From Capronia americana (Eukaryota; Ascomycota; Eurotiomycetes; Chaetothyriales; Herpotrichiellaceae): DNA of 64,000 nt. Position 1 is the first letter of the stretch. The number at the start of each line of letters is the position of its first letter. A model generated the notes under the pieces. The model had not been told where the DNA came from, searched no databases, and saw only the letters and a list, made by a program, of their open reading frames with translations. Where the stretch lies: assembly GCA_016110215.1 (NCBI GenBank), contig JADWQD010000012.1, positions 1,116,001 to 1,180,000 on the forward strand. Reading direction: 5' to 3'. The position numbers and the translations under genes were made by a program. Shown one piece after another: positions 42,108 to 53,272 of this stretch.

Positions 42108-44075
42108 ATGTCGTTTATGGGAGGCGCCGAATGCTCAACAGCGGGCAATCCACTGACCCAATTCAAAAACCATGTACAGAGCGACAATTCCCTGCAACGG
42201 GATCGCCTCGTCGGGCGGGGGCCTGGTGGGCTTGAAGAGAGCATGCGCTCTCGGATGGTCCCCAATGGTTCTGATCAGGTATGAACTCTTCAGCCTTGAG
42301 AGGGGGCATTTACTAACATAGGTATAGATGATGAACGACTTTATGCAACAATCCAACCCAATGCCCCAGCCCTTCGCCATGGAGCAGCTGCGACAAGACC
42401 TCCCTAACCTCCAGGGAATAACGAGGCGTTCACCTTCGCCCGGGTGGGCTGCAGAGTTCGATCCCGGTGAACAAGCGAGGATGGAAGCAGCCTTTGCAAA
42501 CTCCAAGATGGCCGCACAGAGACCCAATGGCTTCTCACCCCAAGACTTTGCGCACTTCCAACAGCCGGGCGCTCCACGAACGTCAAGCCCCATCACCCAA
42601 GCGCCCTCCATGATGAATAGCTACCAGAGGCCGATGGGTATGGGGTATATGAGCGGTATGAATATGGGCATGAACATCGGCTCATTTCACATGCAGCAGC
42701 CTGAGCAAAGCATGGACAAAGGGAAGGGTCGAATGGTTGAACTTGACGATGCCAACTGGGAGGCTCACTTCAAGGAATTGGAGTCACAACAAGATAATAT
42801 ATCCGAGCAGGCCAACCAAGCCATGGAGAAAGAACTTGAGGAAATGGACAGGTCAGTATTATGACGAGGTTGAACCCGTCTAACAGGAAAGGAACCAACG
42901 CTGAACGTGCGCCCAGACAAATGACCGAAGACGCCGCCGAATTTGACAATGCCTTCTCCAGCGAGGATTTTGCCGCCTGGGAGAATTTTGATTCCAACAT
43001 GGGACTCAACACCCATCATCCGTATGAACGAGAACCCATGCTAGGAGATTACATGTTCGAAGAACAGAACCCCTTTCAAGAGAAACAGTCGTCGAGGTCC
43101 GCATTCGAAGAGGGCAAGCAAATACTCGAATCACACGGGAATTTGTCGCTGGCGGCGTTGGCGTTTGAAGCCGCCGTCCAACAAGATCCCAACCATGTCG
43201 AAGCATGGGTATTGCTAGGAGCAGCCCAGGCACAAAATGAAAAGGAATCGCCCGCAATACGCGCACTCGAGAAGGCACTCCAACTTGATCCCAACAACCT
43301 TGACGCTCTCATGGGCCTGGCCGTATCGTACACCAATGAAGGATATGACAGCACGGCCTACAGGACACTAGAACGCTGGTTAAGCGTCAAATACCCTCAA
43401 ATCCATCCTCCTCAGAATCTTTCGGATCCCGCAGAAGTCGGCTTCACCGACCGGCAGGTTCTGCATGAAAGGGTGGCTGATCTTTTTATCAAGGCTGCTC
43501 AGTTGTCACCCTCAGGCGAACACATGGACCCGGATGTGCAAGTCGGCCTCGGCGTTCTCTTTTATGGGAATGAGGACTTCGAGAAAGCCGTGGACTGCTT
43601 CAAAGCGGCTCTTGCGTCAACGGAAAGCGGTATCGTCAATCGCGAAAGCCAGGTGCATCTGCTGTGGAACCGGTTAGGCGCAACACTAGCGAACTCGGGT
43701 CGATCAGAAGACGCCATCACAGCATATTGCAAGGCGTTGGATGTGAACCCCAACTTTGTTCGAGCTCGATATAATCTGGGTGTTTCCTGTATAAATATTG
43801 GCTGTTACCCAGAGGCAGCTGGGCATCTACTGGGCGCATTGAATCTACACCGGATCGTCGGCGAACAGGGTTTGGACAAGGCACGAGAGATTGTGGGAGA
43901 TGGCAATGCAGGTATTGGAGATGCCGAACTGGAACGGATGATACAGCAGAACGAAAGCTCGAATCTTTACGACACGTTACGAAGGGCATTTACTGGCATG
44001 GGCAGGAGGGACCTGACCGAAAAGGTCGGAACGGGCATGAACCTGGATCAATTCAGGCCCGAATTTGAGTTCTGA
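42108..44075 (+). CDS. PEX5: Peroxisomal targeting signal 1 receptor Pex5
   Basis: Three exons, 42108-42278, 42328-42851 and 42887-44075, give 627 aa. The N-terminus MSFMGGAECSTAGNPL has the conserved Cys9 that is monoubiquitinated for receptor recycling. Pex14/Pex13-binding pentapeptides WAAEF, WEAHF and WENFD are spaced through the disordered half. The C-terminal half has the TPR array: AALAFEAAVQQDPNHVEAW, AIRALEKALQLDPNNLDAL, YGNEDFEKAVDCFKAAL and DAITAYCKALDVNPNFVRAR. Pex5 binds SKL-type tails in the cytosol and delivers them to peroxisomes. The second intron is only 35 nt (42852-42886) but restores frame as EEMDR/KGTNAER. The first intron ends in competing AG sites, of which only the second keeps frame. 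Confidence 0.94.
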
Positions 44076-44873
44076 AGAGCTCCAGGTATCAAAAGTCATA
44101 GATGAGACACGAAGACATCCCTTGTTCTTGTCGGGTAAGAGTGGTACTCGATTCAAGCCGCAGTGTTCGTCACCCCAGCCTCGTCCGTGGGTGACTGCCA
44201 TGATTGGCCAGCCTTGCGCCAAGCCCGCGTCATGCTTGCGCTTGACTGATCGCGCCGTCGCCAGAGACGATATTCTGGACCTTGTGTCTTCTTTCGAGTT
44301 GACTCTACTGGAGCGGAACTCTCGATATGGGGCGCGCCTGCCCAGCGCTGCAGCACATGGCACATAGAAGTCCCTCTAAATTGAACTATCAACCCTCCTG
44401 CGGCGGCATTGGCAGAGGGAATTCATAGGCCAGGCATAGACGACAGCGCTGTCATGGAAGTGAAGACGCCTATCTTGGAATAGGCCCGGCCAAGGGAATT
44501 CCCAGCCTGGGGTGGTGAGTTGTCGCATCGTTGTCACAAGTACGAGTACTGCACATCTTGCGAGATAGTAAAACAAAATCAAAGTAGAAATTGTTGGTAG
44601 GTGTCACCCTGGCTCAGCCTGACTCGCGCGAGGCCGGGGTGAGCACAGGGCGGCACCACCCTAGGCTGGAAGCGGGGTGAACGGCCTGCAGTTCTCCCTG
44701 ACTTTGGCGACCTGAGCAGCTGTGACCAGACCAACCAACCTCGGACAGTCCCCTCCAAGTCCTCTTCTATTGCCTAGAACCCTGTGCTCCCGATCGTATG
44801 GACTAGTGCCGCCACACTTGTTGCGGTCTCCGGCGCTCACCGCACTGTCGCGGGGATTGACTACAGCTAGACC
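44076..44873. other. Intergenic region PEX5 / SNX4
   Basis: The 798 bp hold the SNX4 promoter. Frames of up to 128 codons on either strand lack motifs. Confidence 0.45.
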
Positions 44874-46388
44874 ATGGACGACCATGGCGAGTTCGACAGT
44901 GTCTCATGGCAGCGCGAAGATGCAGCGCAGGCGGAGTCGTCAGCTCCCTTCCATTCAACTCTGCCAGAGCGATCTGCTGGCGGGCGCCGAAGTGATAGCT
45001 TATCCCGTGAACCACAAGCCGTGGACCAAGAGGACCCGGTCGACTTAGCAGGCATCGGCCGCGACGGTATCCTGGAAGTCACTGTTGACACCCCTCTCAA
45101 AGAGAATGATGGTACAAAGGATGCATATGTCTCGTACCTCGTCACGACTCATGTAAGACGTCCAGCGCACATCAGATGCACCCCAAGCTGACTCACCGCG
45201 CAGACAGACTTCAAGTCTTTTCAAAAGGCCGACTTCAGTGTCCGCCGACGCTTCACTGACTTCGTCTTCCTGCGCCAGTCGTTACACCGAGACTACCAGG
45301 CATGCGCCATCCCTCCCCTCCCCGAGAAGAACAACATGGCCTATGTAAGAGGAGACCGTTTCAGTTCAGAGTTTACCCAACGGCGAGCATGGTCACTACA
45401 TCGCTTCCTAAAACGGTGCACTCTCCACCCGGTTCTGCGGAGGGCACCCATATTGATCCTCTTCCTGGAGACTGCCGATTGGAACGCCCAAATGCGCTTG
45501 AGGCCTACAAGAAGCAACACCCTCGGTGAAAGCAGTGCGCCTAATGCAACCGCCCCCACAGGCTTCTTCGATAATGTCGCAGATACCATGTTAAACGCTT
45601 TCTCCAAGGTCCACAAGCCTGACAAGCGCTTCATTGAGGTAACGGAACGAGCCAACAAGCTAGACGAGGATCTCTCTCATGTCGAAAAGATCATCGCCCG
45701 GGTAGCCCGCAGAGAAGGAGACCTGGAAACAGACTACGCCGACCTCGCGAACAACATGCGCAGACTTACGCCACTAGAGCCAGCCATCGAAGCCCCGTTA
45801 CAAACCTTCGCCGGCTGTGTGGAAGAATCCTCGCGGGGCTGGAAACAGCTCAAAGACCACACAGATCAGAACTATCTCGGCTCACTGAGGGATATGGAAG
45901 CGTATATCAACTCGGTCAAATCCCTCCTGAAGACTCGAGAGCAAAAACAGCTCGACTTCGAGGGACTGACCGAGTATTTGCAGAAAGCCACGTCGGAGCG
46001 AGACATCCTGGCTTCCAACAATCCGTACTCGCATGGCAGCAACCTCAACCCTGCAACATTCATCCGCAATAAAGTGGAAGACATGCGCGGCGTCGATCAT
46101 GAATCCGCCCGCAGGGAACGGGCTCGAAAACTAGAACTCAAGATCGCGGAATTGAACCGGGAAGTCGAGAGTGCCAAAGGCACGAGTGAAATGTTCGACG
46201 AGCAGGTCGTACGCGAAGTGGCTGATTTTGAGAGGATCAAAGGATTGGAATTCAGAGACAGCCTGGGCGCGCTCGCGAATCAGCACATTGAGTTTTACCA
46301 GAGTGTCATATCGACGTGGGAGAGATTTTTGGTCGACATGGATGCGGACAAGCACCTCCACAAGGATAAGGGAAGGGCTTCGGCGTGA
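44874..46388 (+). CDS. SNX4: Sorting nexin-4 (Snx4/Atg24)
   Basis: Two exons, 44874-45152 and 45204-46388 (51-nt intron), join as YLVTTH/TDFKSFQKA; the product is 487 aa. The PX domain carries VRRRFTDFVFLRQSL with the Arg residues that bind PI3P, then IPPLPEKNN and RRAWSLHRFLKRCTLHPVL. The C-terminal half is a helical BAR domain (KLDEDLSHVEKIIARVARRE; DYADLANNMRRLTPLEP). Snx4 pairs with Snx41/Snx42 to recycle v-SNAREs from endosomes and takes part in selective autophagy. Acidic/Ser N-terminal 55 residues are disordered. Identification rests on order and spacing of PX and BAR blocks typical of fungal Snx4. Confidence 0.92.
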
Positions 46389-46893
46389 TGATGGATTTCA
46401 TGGGAGGGACTTTTCAAGGTCTGATCCAAAGTGCCAGACCACTCTTGCGGGCGTCCATCCGTCCGCCGGCCCTTGCAGCATAGGCTTAATGAAGCAGCAG
46501 TGTCTAGTTACAATCATCCAGTCCATTGACATCGAGTAGCTAGCCCTCCGCATCGACTACGAAGTAGAGCCGATTTCATGTTCACCAAGATCTCCAAGTC
46601 CAGCCCTGGATAGGGGTGGGGGCGGCCATACCGCTCTCGAGAATGAGGATCACTGAAGTCAAGGCTGTGTCTCAGTCGGTTCAGGTCCTTTGAGCGAAAC
46701 CTGACAAAATCTCTTTGAAATTAGTGATTGGTTGCCAGTCAGCCTTGCGCCAACAACGAGGCTGAGCTGCTCTGAAAGTCGCAGTTCGCTCCGGCTAAAC
46801 GTCGGGATTTCTGGCGCGTGTGTCTCGTCTGCATGTTGAACGGCTTCCAGAACTGGAGACTGATTAACACTACAACCGTGAAATGAAAGCACC
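46389..46893. other. Intergenic region SNX4 / dynamitin
   Basis: The 505 bp between two genes in the same direction contain no supported gene. Confidence 0.45.
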
Positions 46894-48493
46894 ATGGCTG
46901 TGAGCAAGAAATACGCTGGCCTGCCCGACTTGGTATGCTTCTCTCGGGGTTGAAAGTCTGCCTACAGGGACGGTCCTAATCGTTGTACTATTGCAGGACG
47001 CTGCCCCCGAAGTCTACGAAACCCCCGACCTCGCAGACGATGTCTCAACAGTACCCACGGGCACAGTCCGGACCGGCTCCCCCTCACCATCGTCTGGAGA
47101 TGAAGTCCGCCCCGGCTTGGACCGTCAACCACTTGACCGCGATGGCGCAAGACGGCGCTTCGAACCATCTCTTGTCGATGCCAGAGATGTGGACTTCTCA
47201 GATTCCATTGGGGGGGCAAGACGCGCATATCGGACGCGTAGTTCCAGGCGACGACGGAGGAGGGGACTGGAGAATGGCGGAGAAGAGCTTGGGGACTTGA
47301 GTGACAGCGATGAGGAGACGCTTCCGACCAAGTTGGCCAGGTTAAAGAGGGAGGCCGAGGAAGTCAGGCTGGAATTGGAGAGAAGAGAGCGGGAGAGAGA
47401 CGAGGACGCAGAATTCCAAGACAGTGTTGAGCAGCAAGCGCAACGGAAGGAGGACGAACAAGAGGTGGATGTCGACGGCGTACACGAACTCAGTCGCGTG
47501 CTGGACGGCTTGAGCACGAAAGCGAGGCTGAAGACTGGCGGCTCGGTCGAGGACCAGTTCCTGTCAAGGATGACCTCGACAGGTCGACAACGCCAGCACC
47601 AGCACCAGCACCAAGAAATCAACACAGCGCCGCACTCTGATCCAGCTACAGCAGCGCAATCAGCTCCGACAACACTCTCTGCCGTGGCCGACTTCTCAGA
47701 CCGCCTCACCGCCCTCGAGTCCGCTCTAGGAGTCTCCTCCATGAGCTCCACATCCCAAACCTCTGCCATTCTACCAACACTGGCAAGCCTCTCCACACAA
47801 ATTACCACCTTATCTGCGACGCTCGCACCCCAATCCAGCCCTGCAGCCACCTCGCAACCCCAATCCCGACCTAACGTTGCCTACCTCGATACAATCTCCA
47901 ACAAACTGAAGACTCTCATCGCGGAGTCTGACCGGCTCTCCCAATCTCGCAAAGCCGCTCTGGCCTCCCTCGCCGATCTGCATGAAAAACGCATGCAACA
48001 GCTCGTCTCCGGCGCAAGCGTGCATGCAAACTCCCGCTCCGCACGCATGCGAGGTCTATCCACCGCGAGCAGCACGGCCAACACTCAGGCCAACAATGAG
48101 GGAAGGGCCGACGTTGCGACGGGCCCGGGCGGCGAATCCCTCCAGATTCAATCCCAGTTGTTTCTGGACGAGCAGGCCAGCAAGATTACGGCCTTGTATC
48201 ACTTACTGCCGAGTATTCAGGAGCTTCAGCCTCTGTTGCCGGTGGTGCTGGAGAGGTTGAGGACGTTGAATGTGCTGCATAACGGAGCGGCGCAGGCGAA
48301 AGGGCTGGTTGATGAGCTAGAGACCCGGCAAAGGGAGATGAAGGACGAAGTGGCGAAGTGGAGAGATGCGGTCGAGCATGTAGAGAAAGGCATCAAGGAG
48401 GCCGAGGACGTCATGAAGAGTAACGTCGATGTGCTGGGAGGTCGGGTAAGGGACGTAGAGGAACGGGTCGCACGGCTCGGACAAGGGAGGTAG
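46894..48493 (+). CDS. Dynactin subunit 2 (dynamitin, p50; yeast Jnm1 type)
   Basis: Two exons, 46894-46932 and 46997-48493 (64-nt intron), join as KYAGLPDL/DAAPEVYETPDL; the product is 511 aa. The KYAGLPDLDxxPEVYETPDL start is the defining N-terminus of dynamitin. The rest is coiled coil and Ser/Thr-rich linker: KLARLKREAEEVRLELERRE, FSDRLTALESALGV, LPTLASLSTQITTLSATL, LFLDEQASKITALYHLLPSI and a terminal VLGGRVRDVEERVARLG. Dynamitin forms the shoulder of dynactin, which activates cytoplasmic dynein for nuclear migration and vesicle transport. A CAG/CAC run encodes a short alternating Gln-His tract (about 47594-47612). The 13-codon first exon holds the family start. Confidence 0.92.
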
Positions 48494-48644
48494 CTGGCTG
48501 GCTGGCACTTCCCTTCATCTTGATCGAGGGACGCCATACCCGTCGAGGAGAAGAATAAAACCCCGAGGTATATTGGTGGGACAGCTGGACGGGAGCAGGG
48601 GAGAGAAATATCGTCGTTAATTGTCCTTTTTCCTCCTACTCGCT
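48494..48644. other. Convergent intergenic region dynamitin / ALG12
   Basis: Only 151 bp separate the facing stop codons, so the 3' UTRs probably overlap. Confidence 0.5.
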
Positions 48645-50606
48645 CTACGGTACTATCCCCCCTTCCGCCCTCTTCAAGATATACAGCTTCGTCTCCAGCC
48701 CCAAATGCAGCCACCAGCCCATCGTCAGACTGACCCTCCGTCCCAATATCCTCTCGAGCCCATAGCCTTCCCTGACCACATCATGCAGAATGCCATACAC
48801 CTGCTTCGCCCATCCGCCATACACGGCCCCGACCAGCCGGGCCAACCCATCATCCTCGCGCCTCTCCTCTTTCGCGCCCAGCACCAACAACCCCCTCCCC
48901 ACATCCGGTCTCACACCCTTCGGCCGACCCAGGCCCGGGATCCGATCGACGACATCCCATCGGCCGATCACCCGGCCCGGGTCCTCCACGACGACGTAGT
49001 CGAACTGGGCCCAGAACGCCGGTGTCAGGAACTCGGTCTGGTTGTCCGACTTGTCGTAGCGCCACTGCGTGCGCGTCTTGGATGAGAGCGCGGGGATCGT
49101 CCCGTCCGCCGAGCCGGGGAAGTAGAGCACCGGTCTGGCGTGGCCTATCGGGGTCGACGACGACGAGAACGAGGGCGTCGACAGGAAATGCGTCACGCCC
49201 GTCTGAAGCGCCAGGTTGGTCAGATGCACCCGCACCGTCGGCTGCGCCGGGTAGGCCAGCGACAGCGAGTGCAGGGACGAGAGGGCGCGCGCGCCAGGAT
49301 ACGTCTGCGCCGAGAGCGGTAGGAAGATGGCATGGGAGACGAGCGCCGTGCCTGCCGTGCTGAGCACGAGCAAAATGCCGAGCAGGCGCGAGGTCAGATA
49401 TCGGTCGCGGCGGTTGTAGATGTAATCTGCCGTTCGGGCCATCGCGGCCGTCAGCGGCGGGATCACGGGGAACAGGAAGCGCGTCTCCTTGTGCGCGAGG
49501 GCCGAGTACACGGCTATATAGCTCAGCGAGGGCCCAACGAGGTCGAGGTTCGACATTGCCAACCCGGGCTGCGTGAGACTCCACGGAATGAGCGGGAGGA
49601 GGACCGGGTTCACGACGAGCCGCGGCAGCGCCGACGTGAAATACCAGTGCCAGGGACTCGTGCCCCAGGCCGAAGCGCCGAGCCCGTTGTCCTTGGGGAA
49701 CACGTTCGCCAGGAAGGCGGCCAGTTCGGGCCAGAGCAGGCGGCGGGACTGCCAGAAATAGGTGTCGATTGAGACCGTCAGGACGAGCCCGGCCACCGTT
49801 GCGGTGAGGATGGCCGGGACGAAGACCCGGCGCAGGAGCGAGAGAGCAGAGGCCACGTTCCCGCGCGTGCGGACGAGCATGTGCACGCACTGCGCCGCCA
49901 GGAGGAGGGCGAGCTCGGCGCGGAAAATGATCCCCGCCAGCGTGAGCAGGTAGAGCGCCAGCCTCGTCCGCTTGACCCGCGACTCCGCGGCGCTCGCAGG
50001 CGTGACGGGGAGGAGGAGCGAGAGCGCGAACGTGCAGATGCCAAACGCGAACATGTTGGGCAGGGTCCGCGACGCGTAGTACCAGACGTGGAACTGACTG
50101 GCCTGGAGGACCGCGTACCATGCTGCGGCCGAAGTGCCGTACGCTCGACGGACCGCCGACGCGTACGTCACCAGCGCCGCGGCGTTAAACACGCCCAAAA
50201 TACCGCGCACTACGTGGTGGTGGTAAACACTCGTCGGTTAGCTGTGGGAAGCTTTCCCTGGGGGGTTCCACTGTTCGCCAGTGTTGGCTCGCTCACCTAG
50301 CATCTGTTGGGACAGACCGTCGTCGACGGTGCCGCGGAACCATACGATCGGCTTCGCTATGGCCGCCAACGTCATCGCCCCGATGAATGTCCTGGGCACC
50401 GCGCCGGGGAATGTCATGTGGTCGTACAGTGTCTTGATCCTGAGATGGGCGTGCTGGCCCAGGGGTACGCCATAATGTAAGATGTCGTAGGCCGCTTGGA
50501 TGTTGAACGACTCCTCGACTTTCGTGTAGGGCGCAATGTATAAGTGTATGGCGACGAGAAGGGGGAACACAACGACAACGAGCAATGACGCTCCCCAGCG
50601 AGCCAT
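48645..50606 (-). CDS. ALG12: Dolichyl-P-Man:Man7GlcNAc2-PP-dolichol alpha-1,6-mannosyltransferase (Alg12)
   Basis: Two exons, 50606-50297 and 50209-48645 (87-nt intron), join as SQQML/VRGILGVFNAA; the product is 624 aa. It is a GT22-family ER membrane enzyme: a first transmembrane helix (LLVVVVFPLLVAIHLYI), then YTKVEESFNIQA with the catalytic-loop acidic pair, YDHMTFPGAVPRTF, RTLPNMFAFGI, the SPWHWYFTSALPR luminal block and HKETRFLFPVIP. Together these separate Alg12 from the GPI mannosyltransferases Gpi10 and Smp3, which share HKE-F. It adds the eighth mannose to the lipid-linked oligosaccharide used in N-glycosylation. Codon use is very GC-rich, so long false frames occur on the complementary strand and in other phases. 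Confidence 0.88.
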
Positions 50607-51119
50607 TTTTGGTATGTAGGATTGATAAGAGGACTGAAACGAGGAAGAATGATGGCTAAGCAAGTTGTGGTGGTCTCGAAAGGGGTACATGCTCCACTAT
50701 GGAGTATCGGCAAGGCTGGGATCCAGCCTTACAGGGTACGAACTAACTACTCGAGCAAGTTCACCTATCAACTCGGGGGTAGTTAAATTAGCAGAACCGC
50801 ATACAGAGCAACTTAGATGTTATTACGGTTTAGAAAATCTCAAGTGCCGCGACCAAGTGCCCTACGATTGCCGGCCGCCGTTGAATCAGCCCACAGCCGG
50901 TAGACGGTGTTAAAGTCTACGAAATGGGCGGTCAAGAGGAGCCAGATTGGTCGTCTATTGAAATTGTTGGAGACGGCTCTGGGCAAACCCAGAAGACGGT
51001 GCAGGTCAAACGACGGCGCTTGGAGGCCAGCCTTGCAGAAGACTTTGTAAAAGAATGTGACATGAAGTGATTGAGTGTCTCAATGGTCTGTCCAGGTCTT
51101 ACTATCACGACAGCACCTC
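50607..51119. other. Intergenic region ALG12 / cupin
   Basis: The 513 bp include the ALG12 promoter and the 3' end of the cupin gene. Nothing else supported. Confidence 0.45.
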
Positions 51120-51770
51120 CTATAGCTGGCTCGGAAGATGAATCTCCTCCAGCTGCTTCCCAGCGATATCAAATGGCACGCAAGAAATGGTGGTGGCCAC
51201 GAACCGCGCCGGCTCAGTAGTTGACGCATTGTGCCATCGATGCATCGTCCCTCGCTGGACAATGTGGTCACCTGGGCGCAATCGAACTTTCTCCCCGTTA
51301 TCCAACTCGTCTGCATGTCCCGCTAAGTCAGCATCGCACCGGCTTGGATTCGAGGCCCTTGCCTTGGGATTGGTAGAAGCCGACCACAGGAAGAAAAAGA
51401 GGAACTCACGGTCAATCTCGCCAGCGACACAGACTGAGAAGTCAATCGAGACAGTTCGGTGCATGACACTGCTTCCTCCGGGCAACAGATCCACGATGAG
51501 CAGGTTGGCGCCTCCTGGAGTGACAATGTTCGGTGAGGTCCAGCTGGTGGGACCTTCCTTGTCTAGGTAAGCTTTGACATCCTCGTCATTCTCCAGCTTG
51601 GATGGGACAGTGGCCACGGAGTAAGAGCGGGCGAGCCCACCAGCACCTGGGACGGGATAATACTGCTGTGGAGGTGAGTCGAGGTAAACGCTCTTGCCGT
51701 GAGCATCGTGGGTCGCTATGTAGCGCTTGACGGGAGGCAAGGTCGTGACCGACTCGACTGTTCCAGACAT
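51120..51770 (-). CDS. Cupin-domain protein
   Basis: Two exons, 51770-51410 and 51310-51120 (99-nt intron), join as VAGEID/HELDNGEKVRLRPGD; the product is 183 aa. A single beta-barrel cupin is indicated by GGSSVMHRTVSIDFSVCVAGE (motif 1, with one of the usual histidines) and LRPGDHIVQRGTMHRWHN (motif 2 with PGD and a metal-binding His). This fungal family of small cytosolic cupins is often found near secondary-metabolite or dehydrogenase genes, and its reaction is unknown. The ATG at 51768-51770 (MSGTVESVTTLPPVKRYI) is the first in frame. Confidence 0.87.
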   Translation of the reverse strand: MSGTVESVTTLPPVKRYIATHDAHGKSVYLDSPPQQYYPVPGAGGLARSYSVATVPSKLENDEDVKAYLDKEGPTSWTSPNIVTPGGANLLIVDLLPGGSSVMHRTVSIDFSVCVAGEIDREFLFFFLWSASTNPKARASNPSRCDADLAGHADELDNGEKVRLRPGDHIVQRGTMHRWHNASTTEPARFVATTISCVPFDIAGKQLEEIHLPSQL

Positions 51771-52678
51771 TTCGGCTTGAGTAGGCGGGAGGTAGGGCAC
51801 AGGCAGGCGTGCTCAATCGTGTTTGTGCTCGGTTTGTGCCAGACGGCTGGAATGAAGAGACCAGGAGAAGCCGAACTCACACATCTTTTATAGCGGAACG
51901 TAACCTCGGCACAAGGTTCTTTCAAGGGGGGTAAAATGTATGCTGCCACATCGATCTTACTGCTTCAAGTCCGTACCGTTTGTTGAGTCCCAGCATACAT
52001 TCCGTGTTCAGAGGGCTCAGTATCTAGAAAGTCCGTTCGGACGACAGTAGACTGATTGCTTTTGGACAGTTCGGCCGATATGGGATGGTTCAGGCAGAGC
52101 GAAGAAGTGTGTTTCCCAGAAGGAGACATCCCACGCAACAAATGCTACGTACCTAGGGGTAGATACACCATTAGGGGCCATATATCTAAGGATCGCCGCA
52201 GATTTGAGTTAACATGGGTATTGAGCATGAGACAAGCGGGAATGCATATGGTATCAGATAGGAAGTAGGTGTCCCAAAGAGGTTTCCTCACCAAACCGGG
52301 GCGAGTGGCTGATATACAGACCAGGATATCAGTTCATGTCGCCGCAGCAGGGCCGTCCGCCGAGATCAGCCAGTCAGCCTCGCTAGATCACATTCTCTTT
52401 GCAGGTAGTGAGGCAGCGGTGAAACAGAAGTAGAAGTACAGTTGGCCTTATCGTGCTCGGGAGATGCCCGGCCAGATGTTTTTCCGCGCCGAGGGGCATG
52501 ATGCTGATGATGCCCTGTTGGTTTCAACATCCGCCGTCCTTTCGAAATACCGTGGCACATGCATGTGCGTGACCTTTGAAAGCGAGTGCGCGCAACTTCT
52601 ACTTCAGCTCCCGCTGTCAGACTCACCACGTCCGGTTCTACTCTGCAACTACACTAGAGACACACGCGACCCGCCAGA
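51771..52678. other. Divergent intergenic region cupin / YOS1
   Basis: A 908-bp stretch with promoter roles for both flanking genes. Frames on both strands lack motifs. Confidence 0.45.
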
Positions 52679-53272
52679 ATGCTCAGTCTCTTCGGCTTCG
52701 GCCCTTTTCTCTACGGTGCGAACACTCCCCAGCGCATGCCTTCCAATTCCACCGCTGCCTACCATCATATTCACCAGCTCGCTGACACCTAATCTGCAAT
52801 CATAGCGAGCTGCCTCCTTCTCAATGCCATCGCCATCCTTTCGGAAGACCGCTTCCTTGCGCGAAGTACGTTCCCCGAATTGCCCTGATGCGAGAGCATA
52901 CTCCAGTCGCGCCTAGAACCAAGGTCTCCAAGGCACTTTGCTGACAGCTTCTTGTGCACAGTCGGCTGGGGCAAAACCTCCTTGACCGAGCAAAACAACG
53001 CCGCCTTCGGTACTCCCGGCCAGGATCCCGAGAGCTTTCGCAGCCGGGGAATCAACCTGATATCCAGTGTGCGGACGTTATGTCGAGGTTAGTGCACGTC
53101 TTCCCGATTGGGGCGGGATACCCTGTGAACCAGAAGAACAAAACACATCTCGGCCTGGAAGATGACTATGGTTCATCCCTTTGCTGTACGGCTATACTGA
53201 CTGGAACGATGCCCAGTCCCGTTAATCTTGGTGAATACATGCCTCATTATCTATGAGCTTGTACTAGGGTGA
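52679..53272 (+). CDS. YOS1: Yos1 (IER3IP1 family), ER-Golgi transport membrane protein
   Basis: Four short exons, 52679-52715, 52806-52865, 52962-53087 and 53217-53272, give 92 aa; none is long enough to be found as an ORF. Junctions restore frame as FLYA/SCLLLNAIAILSEDRF, FLAR/IGWGKTSLTEQN and RTLCR/VPLILVNTCLII. The result starts MLSLFGFGPFLYA, has an N-terminal hydrophobic helix, the family core LNAIAILSEDRFLARIGWG, FGTPGQDPE, SRGINLISSVRTLCR and a C-terminal hydrophobic helix ending YELVLG. This matches Yos1/IER3IP1 end to end. Yos1 associates with Yip1 and Yif1 and is required for COPII transport from ER to Golgi. Introns are 90, 96 and 129 nt with GT-AG borders. Confidence 0.93.

Noticed and set aside
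48850..50121. Minus-strand frame of 423 codons inside ALG12
   Set aside because: It overlaps the ALG12 second exon in another phase; the product is Arg/Pro/Ala-rich, as expected from GC-rich DNA, and has no domain.
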